64,000 nt of DNA from JAMXLO01 sp963812475 (GCA_963812475.1 CAWEVI010000005.1:62001-126000); one strand, 5' to 3'; positions 54,041 to 62,486 are shown, counted from the stretch's first letter. The notes: generated by a model not told the origin, from the sequence alone. Made by a program: numbers and translations.

Positions 54041-54304
54041 TCACCTGGCTTCGCTGGCCCAGGCCCTGAGCTTGGCGTAGTTGGCGGCACACTCGGCGCG
54101 CGCACGCTCGGTCGTACGCGCCGCACGCTCGGCCCGCATCGCCCATGTGCCGAGCTGTTCGACGGTGCGCGGCGAAGCCGGTGCGCGCGGCACCGCATCG
54201 CCGTCCAGGCAACGCTCCGGACCCGGCGGCGACGGAATGATCGCGACCGGAGGCGTCGCGGGCTGAGCACAGGAGGCCAGCAGGATGAGTGCCAGGAAGC
54301 GCAT
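54041..54304 (-). CDS. Small lipoprotein (outer spanin-like)
   Basis: 87 residues. MRFLALILLASCAQP is a lipoprotein leader with lipobox LASC, giving a 76-residue or so mature protein that starts CAQPATPPVAIIP and is Pro-rich, then helical (VEQLGTWAMRAERAARTTERAR). Its ATG overlaps the previous gene's stop (TGATG). Such a pair with a membrane/coiled-coil protein has the look of a phage Rz/Rz1 spanin set. No endolysin or holin is recognised nearby, so this is structural analogy. Confidence 0.68.
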   Translation of the reverse strand: MRFLALILLASCAQPATPPVAIIPSPPGPERCLDGDAVPRAPASPRTVEQLGTWAMRAERAARTTERARAECAANYAKLRAWASEAR

Positions 54305-54735
54305 CACCGACGCCCGCCCGGCAATGGCACGTTGCTCGCGCGCGTGATGGCGTTGATGTCGCTTCGCAGTTCGATCAACTGGTGTTCAGCCGAGGTAACC
54401 CGGGCGTCGAGGCTGGAATGCCACACGTCGAGTTCCGTGAAGCGCCGTTCCGCCTGGTCAAGCCGCGCGCGCTGGTCAGGCAGCGTGCCGATCTGCAGGC
54501 GGACGTCGCCAAGACCGTTCGCGAGCGCCTGGCGGAGCTCGGTGACCTGCCCGGATACGTTCGACTGCAGCTCCGCTAGCCGTCGCTGGTTGTCCTCCCC
54601 GCGGTTTGCATTCACCACAAACCAGTAAACGAGTGCGACCAGCAGCGCGACCACCTGCACCGCCTGCAACAAAACGACGAGGCTGAACTCCCAGACGACC
54701 CGCGCACGCGGACCGGCTGGCAGGGTCTGGCTCAT
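54304..54735 (-). CDS. Single-pass membrane coiled-coil protein (inner spanin-like)
   Basis: 143 residues: short cytoplasmic tail, one helix (VVLLQAVQVVALLVALVYWFV, residues about 20-42), then a long coiled coil (NQRRLAELQSNVSGQVTELR, RARLDQAERRFTELDVWHSSL, VTSAEHQLIELRSDI). This is the topology of an inner-membrane spanin. It directly precedes a small lipoprotein gene. Chromosomal coiled-coil proteins of other kinds also have this shape. Confidence 0.72.
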   Translation of the reverse strand: MSQTLPAGPRARVVWEFSLVVLLQAVQVVALLVALVYWFVVNANRGEDNQRRLAELQSNVSGQVTELRQALANGLGDVRLQIGTLPDQRARLDQAERRFTELDVWHSSLDARVTSAEHQLIELRSDINAITRASNVPLPGGRR

Positions 54736-54741
54736 GGTGAA

Positions 54742-55035
54742 ATGCTCCATTGGACCGAACCGGCCCTGGCGCTTGCAACGCCGGTTGCGGAAGGCGACGA
54801 TATCGACGTGTGGAATGAGCCCTACCTGGAAACCTGCTGCCGATCGGCCTTGCACCGGCTGACGCTGTGCGGCGCGGCCGGGCGGCCGGCCGGGCTGAAG
54901 GACGGACCCTGCCTGGCGCGGCTGACCGCCATGAACTGTGCCCGCCAGCGGCGCGACGGGCGCTACGAGATCACCGAGGCGGGCCTGTTTCTGCACGAAA
55001 GCGTGGTGATGAAGCGGCCGACCCCTGCCGTTTGA
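54742..55035 (+). CDS. Small protein with winged-helix-like end
   Basis: 97 residues. LARLTAMNCARQRRDGRYEITEAGLFLHESVV (residues about 58-90) looks like the recognition helix and wing of a small winged helix protein (pattern L-x-x-L-x-x-x-x-x-R-DGRYxLTxAG). The N-terminal half is Trp/Pro-rich with Cys residues. It is divergent from the spanin-like gene by six bases and convergent with the next gene. No good ribosome site; alternatively a chance frame. Confidence 0.5.
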   Translation: MLHWTEPALALATPVAEGDDIDVWNEPYLETCCRSALHRLTLCGAAGRPAGLKDGPCLARLTAMNCARQRRDGRYEITEAGLFLHESVVMKRPTPAV

Positions 55036-55038
55036 AGG

Positions 55039-55275
55039 TCAGGCGAGCCTGGCGGTTGCGACCTCGCCCGCCAGCCCAGGCGCGACGCTCAGGACCTGAC
55101 CGCCATCCGCCGCCGAAATCATCATCAAGTCGCCCGCGGCCAGCATGTCGGCCGCATCGGCGAAAAAATCGCGGGTTTCCACCTGCTCCAGCGGGTCATT
55201 TCCGGCCTTGTAATGCCAAAGGGTGAAGCCGTTGGCATAGGCAAGCACGGACAGATTGCGAATGGCGAAGGCCAT
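55039..55275 (-). CDS. Phage-type small protein of unknown function
   Basis: 78 residues, MAFAIRNLSVLAYANGFTLWHYK..., ADMLAAGDLMMISAADGG. I recognise this N-terminal pattern from small proteins in alphaproteobacterial prophage tail or lysis regions, from memory. It is soluble and mostly beta. The open frame runs further upstream, but this ATG begins the conserved part. It supports reading 54-56 kb as prophage-derived or phage-domesticated. Confidence 0.68.
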   Translation of the reverse strand: MAFAIRNLSVLAYANGFTLWHYKAGNDPLEQVETRDFFADAADMLAAGDLMMISAADGGQVLSVAPGLAGEVATARLA

Positions 55276-55451
55276 GTTGCGGATCCCTTCGGGCCAAAAA
55301 AGATGGCCGCTGCTGAGTACAGCAGCCATTCAGGTCATCGAGGAGGAGGAATTGTCGTCGAGCGCAGTTCGCCCGTTGACGGGAACAATCTACGTGCGGC
55401 GCACCGGTCATGTCAACGATTATTTTCCTAGACCCCGGAAACACCATGACG

Positions 55452-55835
55452 TCAGGCCACAATACCCTTAATCCTGAGCGGCCACTCCAGACGACCCAGC
55501 GCCTCACGCCACAACCTCCAGTCGCAGCGCTCGCCGGCGTGGGCAGGGTTCGGCGCGACCTGACGCTCGCCCCAAATTCGCAGGATACGCGCGTGCACGA
55601 GGTCGATCCGGCGACGCCGGTACAGCGCGTCGAGGCATTTCACCACGTCGTCCGGCTCGCAAGGGCGCGAGACCCTGCCCTGATTGGCGGTGTATCTTGC
55701 CCCGTCACGCCGCGCCTTGAGGGCAGCCATGGTCCAAAACCAAGCCTCCTCGGTATTGCGGAAGGGTTCGACCCGTCGAGCCGAATCACCGGCTGGAAAT
55801 TGCGAGACGGCGCTTCGGTATGCCGTGACACCCAT
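55452..55835 (-). CDS. Conserved protein of unknown function under an SOS box
   Basis: 127 residues, strongly basic: EEAWFWTMAALKARRDGARY, SRPCEPDDVVKCLDALYRRRRIDLVHARILRIWGERQ (partial, residues about 60-96) and REALGRLEWPLRIKGIVA. Conserved Trp, Cys and Arg clusters suggest a nucleic-acid-binding protein, but no fold is recognised. I recall this motif set in alphaproteobacterial genomes near S24 regulators. AAAGGGG precedes the ATG. A perfect LexA-type box lies 33 bp upstream, so the gene is likely induced by DNA damage. Confidence 0.78.
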   Translation of the reverse strand: MGVTAYRSAVSQFPAGDSARRVEPFRNTEEAWFWTMAALKARRDGARYTANQGRVSRPCEPDDVVKCLDALYRRRRIDLVHARILRIWGERQVAPNPAHAGERCDWRLWREALGRLEWPLRIKGIVA

Positions 55836-55867
55836 GGTGATCCCCTTTCGAAACACGCTCTAAGGTA

Positions 55868-55882
55868 GAACAAATCACGAAC
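55868..55882 (-). promoter_or_regulatory. Alphaproteobacterial LexA (SOS) box
   Basis: On the minus strand GTTC-GTGATTT-GTTC exactly matches the alphaproteobacterial SOS consensus GTTC-N7-GTTC. It is 33 bp from the start of the 127-residue gene and lies beside TATAG, a possible -10 element, where LexA would block transcription. Confidence 0.7.
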
Positions 55883-55933
55883 TATAAAACCACAGGTTGC
55901 ATACAATGGCAAGGATATTTTCCATTTTTTCCT

Positions 55934-55952
55934 ATTCCATTCCGCCTGGAAT
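55934..55952. promoter_or_regulatory. Inverted repeat in the divergent S24 control region
   Basis: ATTCCA-TTCCGCC-TGGAAT is a six-base dyad with a seven-base spacer, in the AT-richer region between the two divergent genes. It is a possible operator for the S24 protein or another repressor. Confidence 0.35.
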
Positions 55953-56061
55953 CCTACGACACTGTCCTCACCAACTCGCCAGCCGCGTCCAAGCCTGCAC
56001 TATGCGAAGGTCCGTGCCGCTCCGGCGCGGCGGAGCGGCGTACGACACAAGGACCGCGTGC

Positions 56062-56712
56062 ATGAAGCATGACGACATCTGGCGTGCGCTGGACACGCTC
56101 GCTGCCGAGAACGGTCTTTCCGCGTCCGGTCTGGCCAGGCGCTCGGGGCTCGATCCCACGACTTTCAACCCCTCCAAGCGCCGCATGCCGGACGGCCGCG
56201 CCCGCTGGCCCAGCACCGAGAGCGTGGCAAAGGTGCTGGACGCCACCGGCGCGAGCCTCGAGGCCTTCACCGCACTTGTCTCCGGCGCGCGCGCCCTCGC
56301 CAGCAACGGCGCGGCACGCAATGCGACCCGGCGCATTCCCCTGATCGGCTTTGCCCAGGCCGGCAGCGACGGCTTCTTCGACGATGGCGGATATCCGGTC
56401 GGTGGCGGCTGGGACGAAGTCACGCTGCCGGAGATCGGCGATCCCAACGCCTACGCGCTTGAGATCAGCGGCGATTCCATGGAGCCGGTGTTCCGCGACG
56501 GCGACATGGTCATCGTCTCGCCGGCTGCGCCGATACGACGGGGCGACCGGGTCGTGGTGCGCACCATGCGAGGCGAGGTGATGACCAAGCAGCTCACGCG
56601 CCGTTCGGCTCGCCGGATCGAGCTCAAAAGCCTGAACCCGGCACACCCGGACTACAGCTTCGACCTGGTCGAGGTCGCCTGGCTGCACCGCATCATCTGG
56701 GCCAGCCAGTAG
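56062..56712 (+). CDS. S24-family repressor with HTH and peptidase domain
   Basis: 216 residues: N-terminal helix-turn-helix (NGLSASGLARRSGLDPTTFN) and C-terminal LexA/CI-like domain with Ser139 (SGDSMEPVF) and Lys176 (EVMTKQL), the self-cleavage dyad. Ala100-Gly101 (GFAQAGSDG) is a possible cleavage bond. Such proteins can be RecA-sensitive or stay uncleaved. It is a conserved chromosomal S24 regulator or a domesticated phage repressor. Start chosen at the ATG where homology begins. Confidence 0.88.
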   Translation: MKHDDIWRALDTLAAENGLSASGLARRSGLDPTTFNPSKRRMPDGRARWPSTESVAKVLDATGASLEAFTALVSGARALASNGAARNATRRIPLIGFAQAGSDGFFDDGGYPVGGGWDEVTLPEIGDPNAYALEISGDSMEPVFRDGDMVIVSPAAPIRRGDRVVVRTMRGEVMTKQLTRRSARRIELKSLNPAHPDYSFDLVEVAWLHRIIWASQ

Positions 56713-56835
56713 CCGATCGGACCGGCGGTGCCTGGCTACGCTCGGGAATTTTCTTTGACGCGACCCCCGGGGCTGCGTTTCATGGCGACAGATCCCGGAC
56801 GCCCACGCGTTCCGGCCAACGCGGGAATCCACACC

Positions 56836-57570
56836 ATGCGCCCCATCATCTGGCTGCTCGCCGGATCTCTAGCCCTTCCGCCGCTGGCGCATGCCGCCGA
56901 GAGCGTGGATCTTACGCTGGTCCTGGTCACCGATGTCTCGCGCAGCATCGACGATTCGGAATTCAAGCTGGAAAAGGATGGCTATGCCGCGGCTTTCACC
57001 TCAACGCAGGTGATCGAGGCAATCCAGAACGGCACGGTCGGCGCGATCGCAGTCGCCTACGTCGAGTTCGCCTCCAGCTTCGAGGTGCGCACCGTGCTGG
57101 ACTGGGGCGTGATCCGTGACCAGGCCACCGCCCAGGCCTTCGCCGACAAGCTGGTTGCCGCGCCACGTTCATTCTGGGGCCGCACCGCGATCAGCGCCGG
57201 CGTTGACCGCGCGGTGCAGTTGCAGGCCGAAAGCGGCTTCGAGGCGCCACGTCACGTCATCGACGTGTGCGGCGACGGCACCAACAACGCCGGCCGCGAC
57301 GTGACCGAGGCGCGCGACGACGCGCTGAAAGCCGGAATCACGATCAATGGACTTGCGATCATCAACGACCATCCGGTTTCGTGGACCTATGCGCATGTCC
57401 AGCCACCGGGCGGTCTGCCCAACTACTATCGCGAGAATGTCACCGGCGGGCCCAGCAGCTTTGTGCTGGAGGTGCACGATTTCCACACATTCGGCGAGGC
57501 GATGACCCGCAAGCTGGTCACCGAGATCGCCGCCGCCGCCGTACCACGCAGACTGGCCGCCGCCCCTTGA
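56836..57570 (+). CDS. DUF1194 secreted von Willebrand A-like protein
   Basis: 244 residues with a signal peptide (MRPIIWLLAGSLALPPLAHA) and a VWA-like domain: MIDAS motif VTDVSRSID (Asp33, Ser35, Ser37), YVEFAS, SFWGRTAISAGVD and VIDVCGDGTNNAG, matching DUF1194. Periplasmic; probably binds a metal-dependent ligand. Function unknown. The upstream open frame covers a low-conservation tail. Confidence 0.85.
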   Translation: MRPIIWLLAGSLALPPLAHAAESVDLTLVLVTDVSRSIDDSEFKLEKDGYAAAFTSTQVIEAIQNGTVGAIAVAYVEFASSFEVRTVLDWGVIRDQATAQAFADKLVAAPRSFWGRTAISAGVDRAVQLQAESGFEAPRHVIDVCGDGTNNAGRDVTEARDDALKAGITINGLAIINDHPVSWTYAHVQPPGGLPNYYRENVTGGPSSFVLEVHDFHTFGEAMTRKLVTEIAAAAVPRRLAAAP

Positions 57571-57617
57571 AAAGGCGGGGCGCTGGCAGCAACGCCGGCG
57601 CGGAGTAGCATGACCAA

Positions 57618-57649
57618 TGTTGGGGAAGACGGGTGTTGGGGAAGACGGG
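57618..57649 (+). repeat. Exact 16 bp tandem duplication
   Basis: TGTTGGGGAAGACGGG occurs twice head to tail (57618-57633 and 57634-57649), ending eight bases before the glutathionyl-hydroquinone reductase ATG and duplicating a GGGGAAG-like ribosome-site region. Probably a recent slippage event. Confidence 0.95.
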
Positions 57650-57657
57650 GGAGGACC

Positions 57658-58701
57658 ATGGGTCTGCTGATAGACGGCGTCTGGCATGAGCAGGAACCGG
57701 CCGGGACAAGGGCCGACGCGGCGAGGGCCGATGCGGCCAAGGGTGATCCCAGCAGGACCAGCGGCCGTTTTGAGCGGTCGGACAGCGCGTTCCGCAATTG
57801 GGTGACGCCGGACGGACGACCAGGCCCGTCCGGCAGCGACGGCTACTCGGCGGCCCCGGGACGCTATCATCTCTATGTCTCGCTCGCCTGCCCGTGGGCG
57901 CACCGTGCGCTTATAATGCGCGCATTGAAGGGGCTGGAGCAGATCATTCCGGTCTCGGTCACCCATTGGCTGATGGCCGAGCAGGGCTGGAGCTTCACGC
58001 CCGGTGAAGGTGTCATCCCCGACCTTCTGTTCAACAGCCGCTATCTGCACGAGATCTATACCCGCGCCGACGCGCACTACACCGGCCACGTCACCGTCCC
58101 CGTGCTGTGGGACCAGCACACGCAGACGATCGTCAACAACGAATCATCCGAGATCATTCGCATGTTCAACAGCGCCTTTGATTCGGTGGGCGCCAGGCCA
58201 GGCGACTACTATCCGAAAGACGCGCGCGAGGATATCGACGAGTTGAACGCGCGCATCTACGACACGCTGAACAACGGTGTTTACAAGGCCGGCTTCGCCA
58301 CCACACAGACTGCCTACGAGGAAGCCGTGGCGCCGCTGTTCGAAACCCTGGATTGGCTGGAGGAGCGGCTGTCGCGATCGCGATTTCTATGCGACGACAC
58401 GCTGACCGAGGCGGATATCCGGTTGTTCACCACGCTGGTACGCTTCGATGCCGTCTATCACGGCCACTTCAAGTGCAACATCCGACGCCTGATCGACTAT
58501 CGCAATCTGTGGGCCTACACGCGCGACATCTACCAGACCGCGGGCATTGCGCCGACGGTGAACTTCGCGCACATCAAGCGGCACTATTATCAGAGCCACA
58601 AGCGGATCAATCCCACCGGCATCGTTCCCGTCGGCCCGCTGCTCGACTTTGACGCTCCCGCCGAACGCGGCAAGGATGTCGCCCGTCTGCTCACGTTCTA
58701 G
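57658..58701 (+). CDS. Glutathionyl-hydroquinone reductase (YqjG/PcpF-like GST)
   Basis: Removes glutathione from glutathionyl-hydroquinones. 347 residues of the omega-class GST family with catalytic Cys78 (VSLACPWAHRALI), the expected CPWA motif, VPVLWDQHTQTIVNNESSEI and a C-terminal helical domain with LFTTLVRFDAVYHGHFKCN. An ATG 48 bases upstream is in the tandem repeat; GGAGG is next to this ATG. First gene of a rightward oxidoreductase run. Confidence 0.92.
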   Translation: MGLLIDGVWHEQEPAGTRADAARADAAKGDPSRTSGRFERSDSAFRNWVTPDGRPGPSGSDGYSAAPGRYHLYVSLACPWAHRALIMRALKGLEQIIPVSVTHWLMAEQGWSFTPGEGVIPDLLFNSRYLHEIYTRADAHYTGHVTVPVLWDQHTQTIVNNESSEIIRMFNSAFDSVGARPGDYYPKDAREDIDELNARIYDTLNNGVYKAGFATTQTAYEEAVAPLFETLDWLEERLSRSRFLCDDTLTEADIRLFTTLVRFDAVYHGHFKCNIRRLIDYRNLWAYTRDIYQTAGIAPTVNFAHIKRHYYQSHKRINPTGIVPVGPLLDFDAPAERGKDVARLLTF

Positions 58702-58728
58702 TCTTCTCACGTTCTGGGGACAATCGAT

Positions 58729-59670
58729 TTGGAATTCCGCAATCTCGGCACATCCGGACTACGCGTGTCCGCCATCGGCCTCGGCTGCAACAATTTCGGC
58801 GGGCGCATCGATCTGGAGGCCACGCGCAAGGTCATCCACAGGGCACTCAACGTCGGCATCACCCTGTTCGACACGGCCGACACCTACGGTGAACGCGGCG
58901 GCTCCGAGACCTGCATGGGCCAGATCCTCGGCGATGACCGGAAACGCATCGTGCTCGCCACCAAGTTCGGCATGCCGATGGACGATGAGGACGTGAAGGT
59001 CGGCGGTTCGCGCCGCTACATCATGACCGAGGTGGAGGACAGCCTGCGGCGGCTGCGCACCGACTGGATCGACCTTTACCAGATCCATCAGCCGGACCCG
59101 CGCACGCCGATCGAGGAGACGCTGCGCGCGCTCGATGATCTGGTCCGCCAGGGGAAGGTCCGCTACATCGGCTGTTCGAATTTCCCGGCGTGGCAGGTGA
59201 CCGAAGCGCACTGGACGGCGACGTCCTGCGGCCTGAACGGGTTTGTTTCCTGCCAGGACGAATACTCGCTGGTGTTCCGCAAGCCCGAGCCCGAACTGAT
59301 GCCCGCGATGCGCAAGCTGGGCCTCGGGCTGTTGCCGTTCTTTCCGTTGGCAAGCGGCCTGCTGACCGGCAAGTACCGGCGCAACGTGGCGCTGCCCGAG
59401 GGCACGCGGCTGGCCTCGACGCAGCGCCTCGCCGACCGCTACCTGACGGAACGCAACTGGGAGATCGCCGAACGGCTCGGCGACTTTGCCGCTAGCCGCG
59501 GCCATACGTTGCTGGAGCTTGCGTTCAGCTGGCTGCTCGCACAAAGCCCGGTGGCCAGCGTCATTGCCGGCGCCACGAGGGCGGAGCAGCTCGATCAGAA
59601 CGTCAAAGCCGGTAATTGGAAACTTGCCGAGGATGAGCTTGCCGGGATCGATCGCATCTGCGGCGTGTAA
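58729..59670 (+). CDS. Aldo/keto reductase
   Basis: 313 residues, starts with TTG after GGGGACAA, 27 bp after the reductase gene. The AKR tetrad is Asp48 and Tyr53 (FDTADTYGERGG), Lys79 (LATKFG) and His120 (YQIHQPD), with CSNFPAWQV and LLELAFSWLLAQSP further on. The pattern fits AKR groups acting on sugars or 2-keto compounds. It differs from the other aldo/keto reductase at 4.6 kb. Confidence 0.87.
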   Translation: MEFRNLGTSGLRVSAIGLGCNNFGGRIDLEATRKVIHRALNVGITLFDTADTYGERGGSETCMGQILGDDRKRIVLATKFGMPMDDEDVKVGGSRRYIMTEVEDSLRRLRTDWIDLYQIHQPDPRTPIEETLRALDDLVRQGKVRYIGCSNFPAWQVTEAHWTATSCGLNGFVSCQDEYSLVFRKPEPELMPAMRKLGLGLLPFFPLASGLLTGKYRRNVALPEGTRLASTQRLADRYLTERNWEIAERLGDFAASRGHTLLELAFSWLLAQSPVASVIAGATRAEQLDQNVKAGNWKLAEDELAGIDRICGV

Positions 59671-59807
59671 TTTCGCTGTTGACTCTACCTACCGTTCCTT
59701 CACCGTCACGGCTGGGCTTGTCTCGGCCAACACCGGCGGCGCGGCGGCGCAATGTCGTTGGTTTTGGACCGCCGGAATAACGCGACACCAGGCGAGGAGA
59801 ACAGCCG

Positions 59808-60836
59808 ATGCAGTTCGGTCTCTTTGGCGCAGCCCAGGCGCAGCGCGGCGGCCCGGATGTGGACAGCGCCGCCGGGTTCAAGGACTATATCGAGTACGTC
59901 ATCGAGGCCGAGGCGCTCGGCTACCAGAGCGCGTTCATCGTCGAGCATCATTTTACCGGATTTGGACAGGTCTCGGCGACGCTCAACCTGCTGACGTGGA
60001 TCGGCGCCCGCACGCGCACCTTGCGGCTTGGGACGGCAGTGATCGTGCTGCCGTGGCACAACCCGGTGTTGTTGGCGGAACAGGCGGCGACGGTCGATCT
60101 GCTGTCGGGCGGGCGGCTCGATTTCGGCATCGGCAAGGGCTATCGCCACAATGAGTTCGTCGGTTTCCGTATCCCGATGGAGCAGGCGGAGCCGCGCTTC
60201 GAGGAATCGATCGACATCATCACCAAGGCGTGGACGTCGAACGAGCGGTTCTCATGGGGCGGGCAATACTGGCAGTTCGACGACATCATCGTCGAGCCGC
60301 CGACAATTCAGAAACCGCACCCGCCGTTCTGGCAGGGTGCCGGCCATCCGGAATCGATCCGACGCGTGGCTCGGCGCGGCCATAACCTGCTGCTGGATCA
60401 GTTCGCGTCGCTTGACGTGACCGGAGAGCGCTTTGCGACCTACCGGGAGGCGATGCAGGCGAACGGCTTTGCCTTCCATCCCTCGCAGGTTGGTGTCGCA
60501 CGCGCCTTCTATGTGACACGCAACACCGCGGAGAAGGAGGCTGCACTCGACCGCCGGATCGCCGCGCAGCGCAGGCTGCATACGATCTCGCAGCGCCCGG
60601 ATGGCAACAACACAGCCAGCATCATGGCTTTTTCCGACACTCGGGCGGCAAGCGAAGAGAGTGCGCTGTACGGCGATCCCAACGAGATCGCGCGCAAGAT
60701 CGAGAAACTGCGCGACATGGGTGTCGAGTACATCCTGCTGAACGGCGGGGGCACATCACGCGAGAACCTGCGCCGCTTCGCCAAGGAGGTGATGCCGGCA
60801 TTCCGCACCGAGCCGGAGATGCGCGCGACGGGCTGA
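59808..60836 (+). CDS. Luciferase-like flavin-dependent monooxygenase
   Basis: 342 residues of the bacterial luciferase-like (LLM) superfamily: MQFGLFGAAQAQ, FIVEHHFTGFG, TLRLGTAVIVLPWHNPVLLAEQAATVD, LDFGIGKGYRHNEF and KIEKLRDMGVEYILLNGGG. These enzymes use FMNH2 from a reductase to oxygenate amines, sulfonates or ketones. GAGGAG precedes the ATG. Substrate unknown. It lies 27 bp before the GMC gene. Confidence 0.88.
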   Translation: MQFGLFGAAQAQRGGPDVDSAAGFKDYIEYVIEAEALGYQSAFIVEHHFTGFGQVSATLNLLTWIGARTRTLRLGTAVIVLPWHNPVLLAEQAATVDLLSGGRLDFGIGKGYRHNEFVGFRIPMEQAEPRFEESIDIITKAWTSNERFSWGGQYWQFDDIIVEPPTIQKPHPPFWQGAGHPESIRRVARRGHNLLLDQFASLDVTGERFATYREAMQANGFAFHPSQVGVARAFYVTRNTAEKEAALDRRIAAQRRLHTISQRPDGNNTASIMAFSDTRAASEESALYGDPNEIARKIEKLRDMGVEYILLNGGGTSRENLRRFAKEVMPAFRTEPEMRATG

Positions 60837-60863
60837 CCTCGATCGCTGCAAAAGGGAACGACA

Positions 60864-62486
60864 ATGGCCATGCCGCAGGATTTGCTCGAGGCGGATTTTG
60901 TCGTGGTCGGTGCGGGTTCCGCCGGCTGCGTCATGGCCACGCGCTTATCCGAAGACCCCGCGACGCGCGTCGCGCTGCTGGAAGCCGGCGGCGAGGACCG
61001 CAACCGCTGGATCCACATCCCGCTAGGCTACGGCAAGACCTTTGCCGACGCCTCGGTCAACTGGTGCTATGAAGCCGAGCCAGATGCGGGCGCCAACGGT
61101 CGGCGCATCTTCTGGCCGCGCGGCAAGGTGCTCGGCGGTTCGTCCAGCATCAATGGCATGGTCTACATCCGGGGCCAGCACGAGGATTTCGACCTGTGGC
61201 GCCAGCTCGGCAACACAGGGTGGTCATCGTCCGACGTGCTGCCCTACTTCAAGCGCGCCGAACACCAGACGCGCGGCGCCGACGAATTCCACAGCACCGG
61301 CGGCCCGCTCTGCGTGTCCGACACGACCGAGCATCACCCGATCTGCGAGGCATTCATCCAGGGCGCGATGGAACTCGGCTATCCGCGCAACGACGACTTC
61401 AACGGCGCCAGCCAGGACGGCGTCGGCTACCACCAGACCACCACGCGCAACGGCAAGCGCTGCTCCACCGCGGTCGGCTACCTGCACCCGGTTCGTCAGC
61501 GGCCCAATCTTCGCGTTGTCACCGGTGCGCTGGCGGAGACCATTCTGTTCGACGGCAAGCGCGCGGTCGGCGTGGCATTTCGCGAGCACGGCGAACCCCG
61601 CACGGTGCGGGCAGCGCGCGAGGTGATCCTGTGCGGCGGCGCGGTGAATTCGCCACAGCTTCTGCTGCTGTCCGGCGTCGGTTCACAGGACCAGCTTGCA
61701 CAGTTTGGCGTACCGCTGGTGCACCATCTGCCAGGTGTCGGCCAAAGCCTGCAGGATCACTATTCGGCGCCGGTCAAGCTCAAATGCCGTCTGCCGATCA
61801 CTGTCAACGACGTGATGCAGAGCAATGTGAAGAAACTGAAGGTGGGGCTGCAATATTACCTGTTCGGCAGCGGACCGTTGACCATGGCCGCCGGCCCGGC
61901 AGCGCTGTTCGTGCGCACGCGGCAGGAGCTTGCCTCGCCGGACGTGAAGATATCCGTGGCACCGTTCAGTTCCGACAGGCTGCAGGACGGTCTGCATCCC
62001 TGGTCCGGCTTCGGCCTGACGGTCTACCAACTGCGGCCCGAAAGCCGCGGCGAGATCAGACTGAAGTCACCCCGAGCGGCCGACCCGCCCGCGATGCTGC
62101 CGAACTACCTGGCCACCGAGACCGACCGCCGCGCCATTGTCGAGGGACTGAAGATCGGCCGGCGCATCCTGGCCACGCCCCACATGCAGCACTTCATCAC
62201 CGAGGAGTACCAGCCAGGGTCGTCGGTGAGGACCGACGAGCAGCTTTTGGAACACGCGCGGAACACCGGCGGCACGGTGTTCCATCCCACCAGCACCTGC
62301 AAGATGGGCGTCGATCCCATGGCGGTGGTCGATCCGGAACTGCGCGTATACGGTATTGAAGGACTGCGCGTGGTGGACGCCTCGATCATGCCCACGGTGA
62401 TTTCCGGCAACACCAATGCCGCGACGATCATGATCGGCGAGAAGGCCGCGGATCTGGTGCGCCAGAAGCGGCGCGCCGTGGCATGA
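60864..62486 (+). CDS. GMC-family oxidoreductase (choline dehydrogenase-like)
   Basis: 540 residues with FAD loop FVVVGAGSAGCVMATRLSE, GMC signatures PRGKVLGGSSSINGMVYIRG and GAVNSPQLLLLSGVG, and the C-terminal active site block TVFHPTSTCKMG plus ISGNTNAATIMIGEKAADL. Oxidises primary alcohols to aldehydes. No signal peptide. Its stop overlaps the SelA-like gene's ATG (ATGA), so the two are co-translated. Confidence 0.93.
   Translation: MAMPQDLLEADFVVVGAGSAGCVMATRLSEDPATRVALLEAGGEDRNRWIHIPLGYGKTFADASVNWCYEAEPDAGANGRRIFWPRGKVLGGSSSINGMVYIRGQHEDFDLWRQLGNTGWSSSDVLPYFKRAEHQTRGADEFHSTGGPLCVSDTTEHHPICEAFIQGAMELGYPRNDDFNGASQDGVGYHQTTTRNGKRCSTAVGYLHPVRQRPNLRVVTGALAETILFDGKRAVGVAFREHGEPRTVRAAREVILCGGAVNSPQLLLLSGVGSQDQLAQFGVPLVHHLPGVGQSLQDHYSAPVKLKCRLPITVNDVMQSNVKKLKVGLQYYLFGSGPLTMAAGPAALFVRTRQELASPDVKISVAPFSSDRLQDGLHPWSGFGLTVYQLRPESRGEIRLKSPRAADPPAMLPNYLATETDRRAIVEGLKIGRRILATPHMQHFITEEYQPGSSVRTDEQLLEHARNTGGTVFHPTSTCKMGVDPMAVVDPELRVYGIEGLRVVDASIMPTVISGNTNAATIMIGEKAADLVRQKRRAVA

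Noticed and set aside
57618..57649. CRISPR-like repeat
   Set aside because: Only two copies, directly adjacent, no spacers and no cas genes anywhere in the window.
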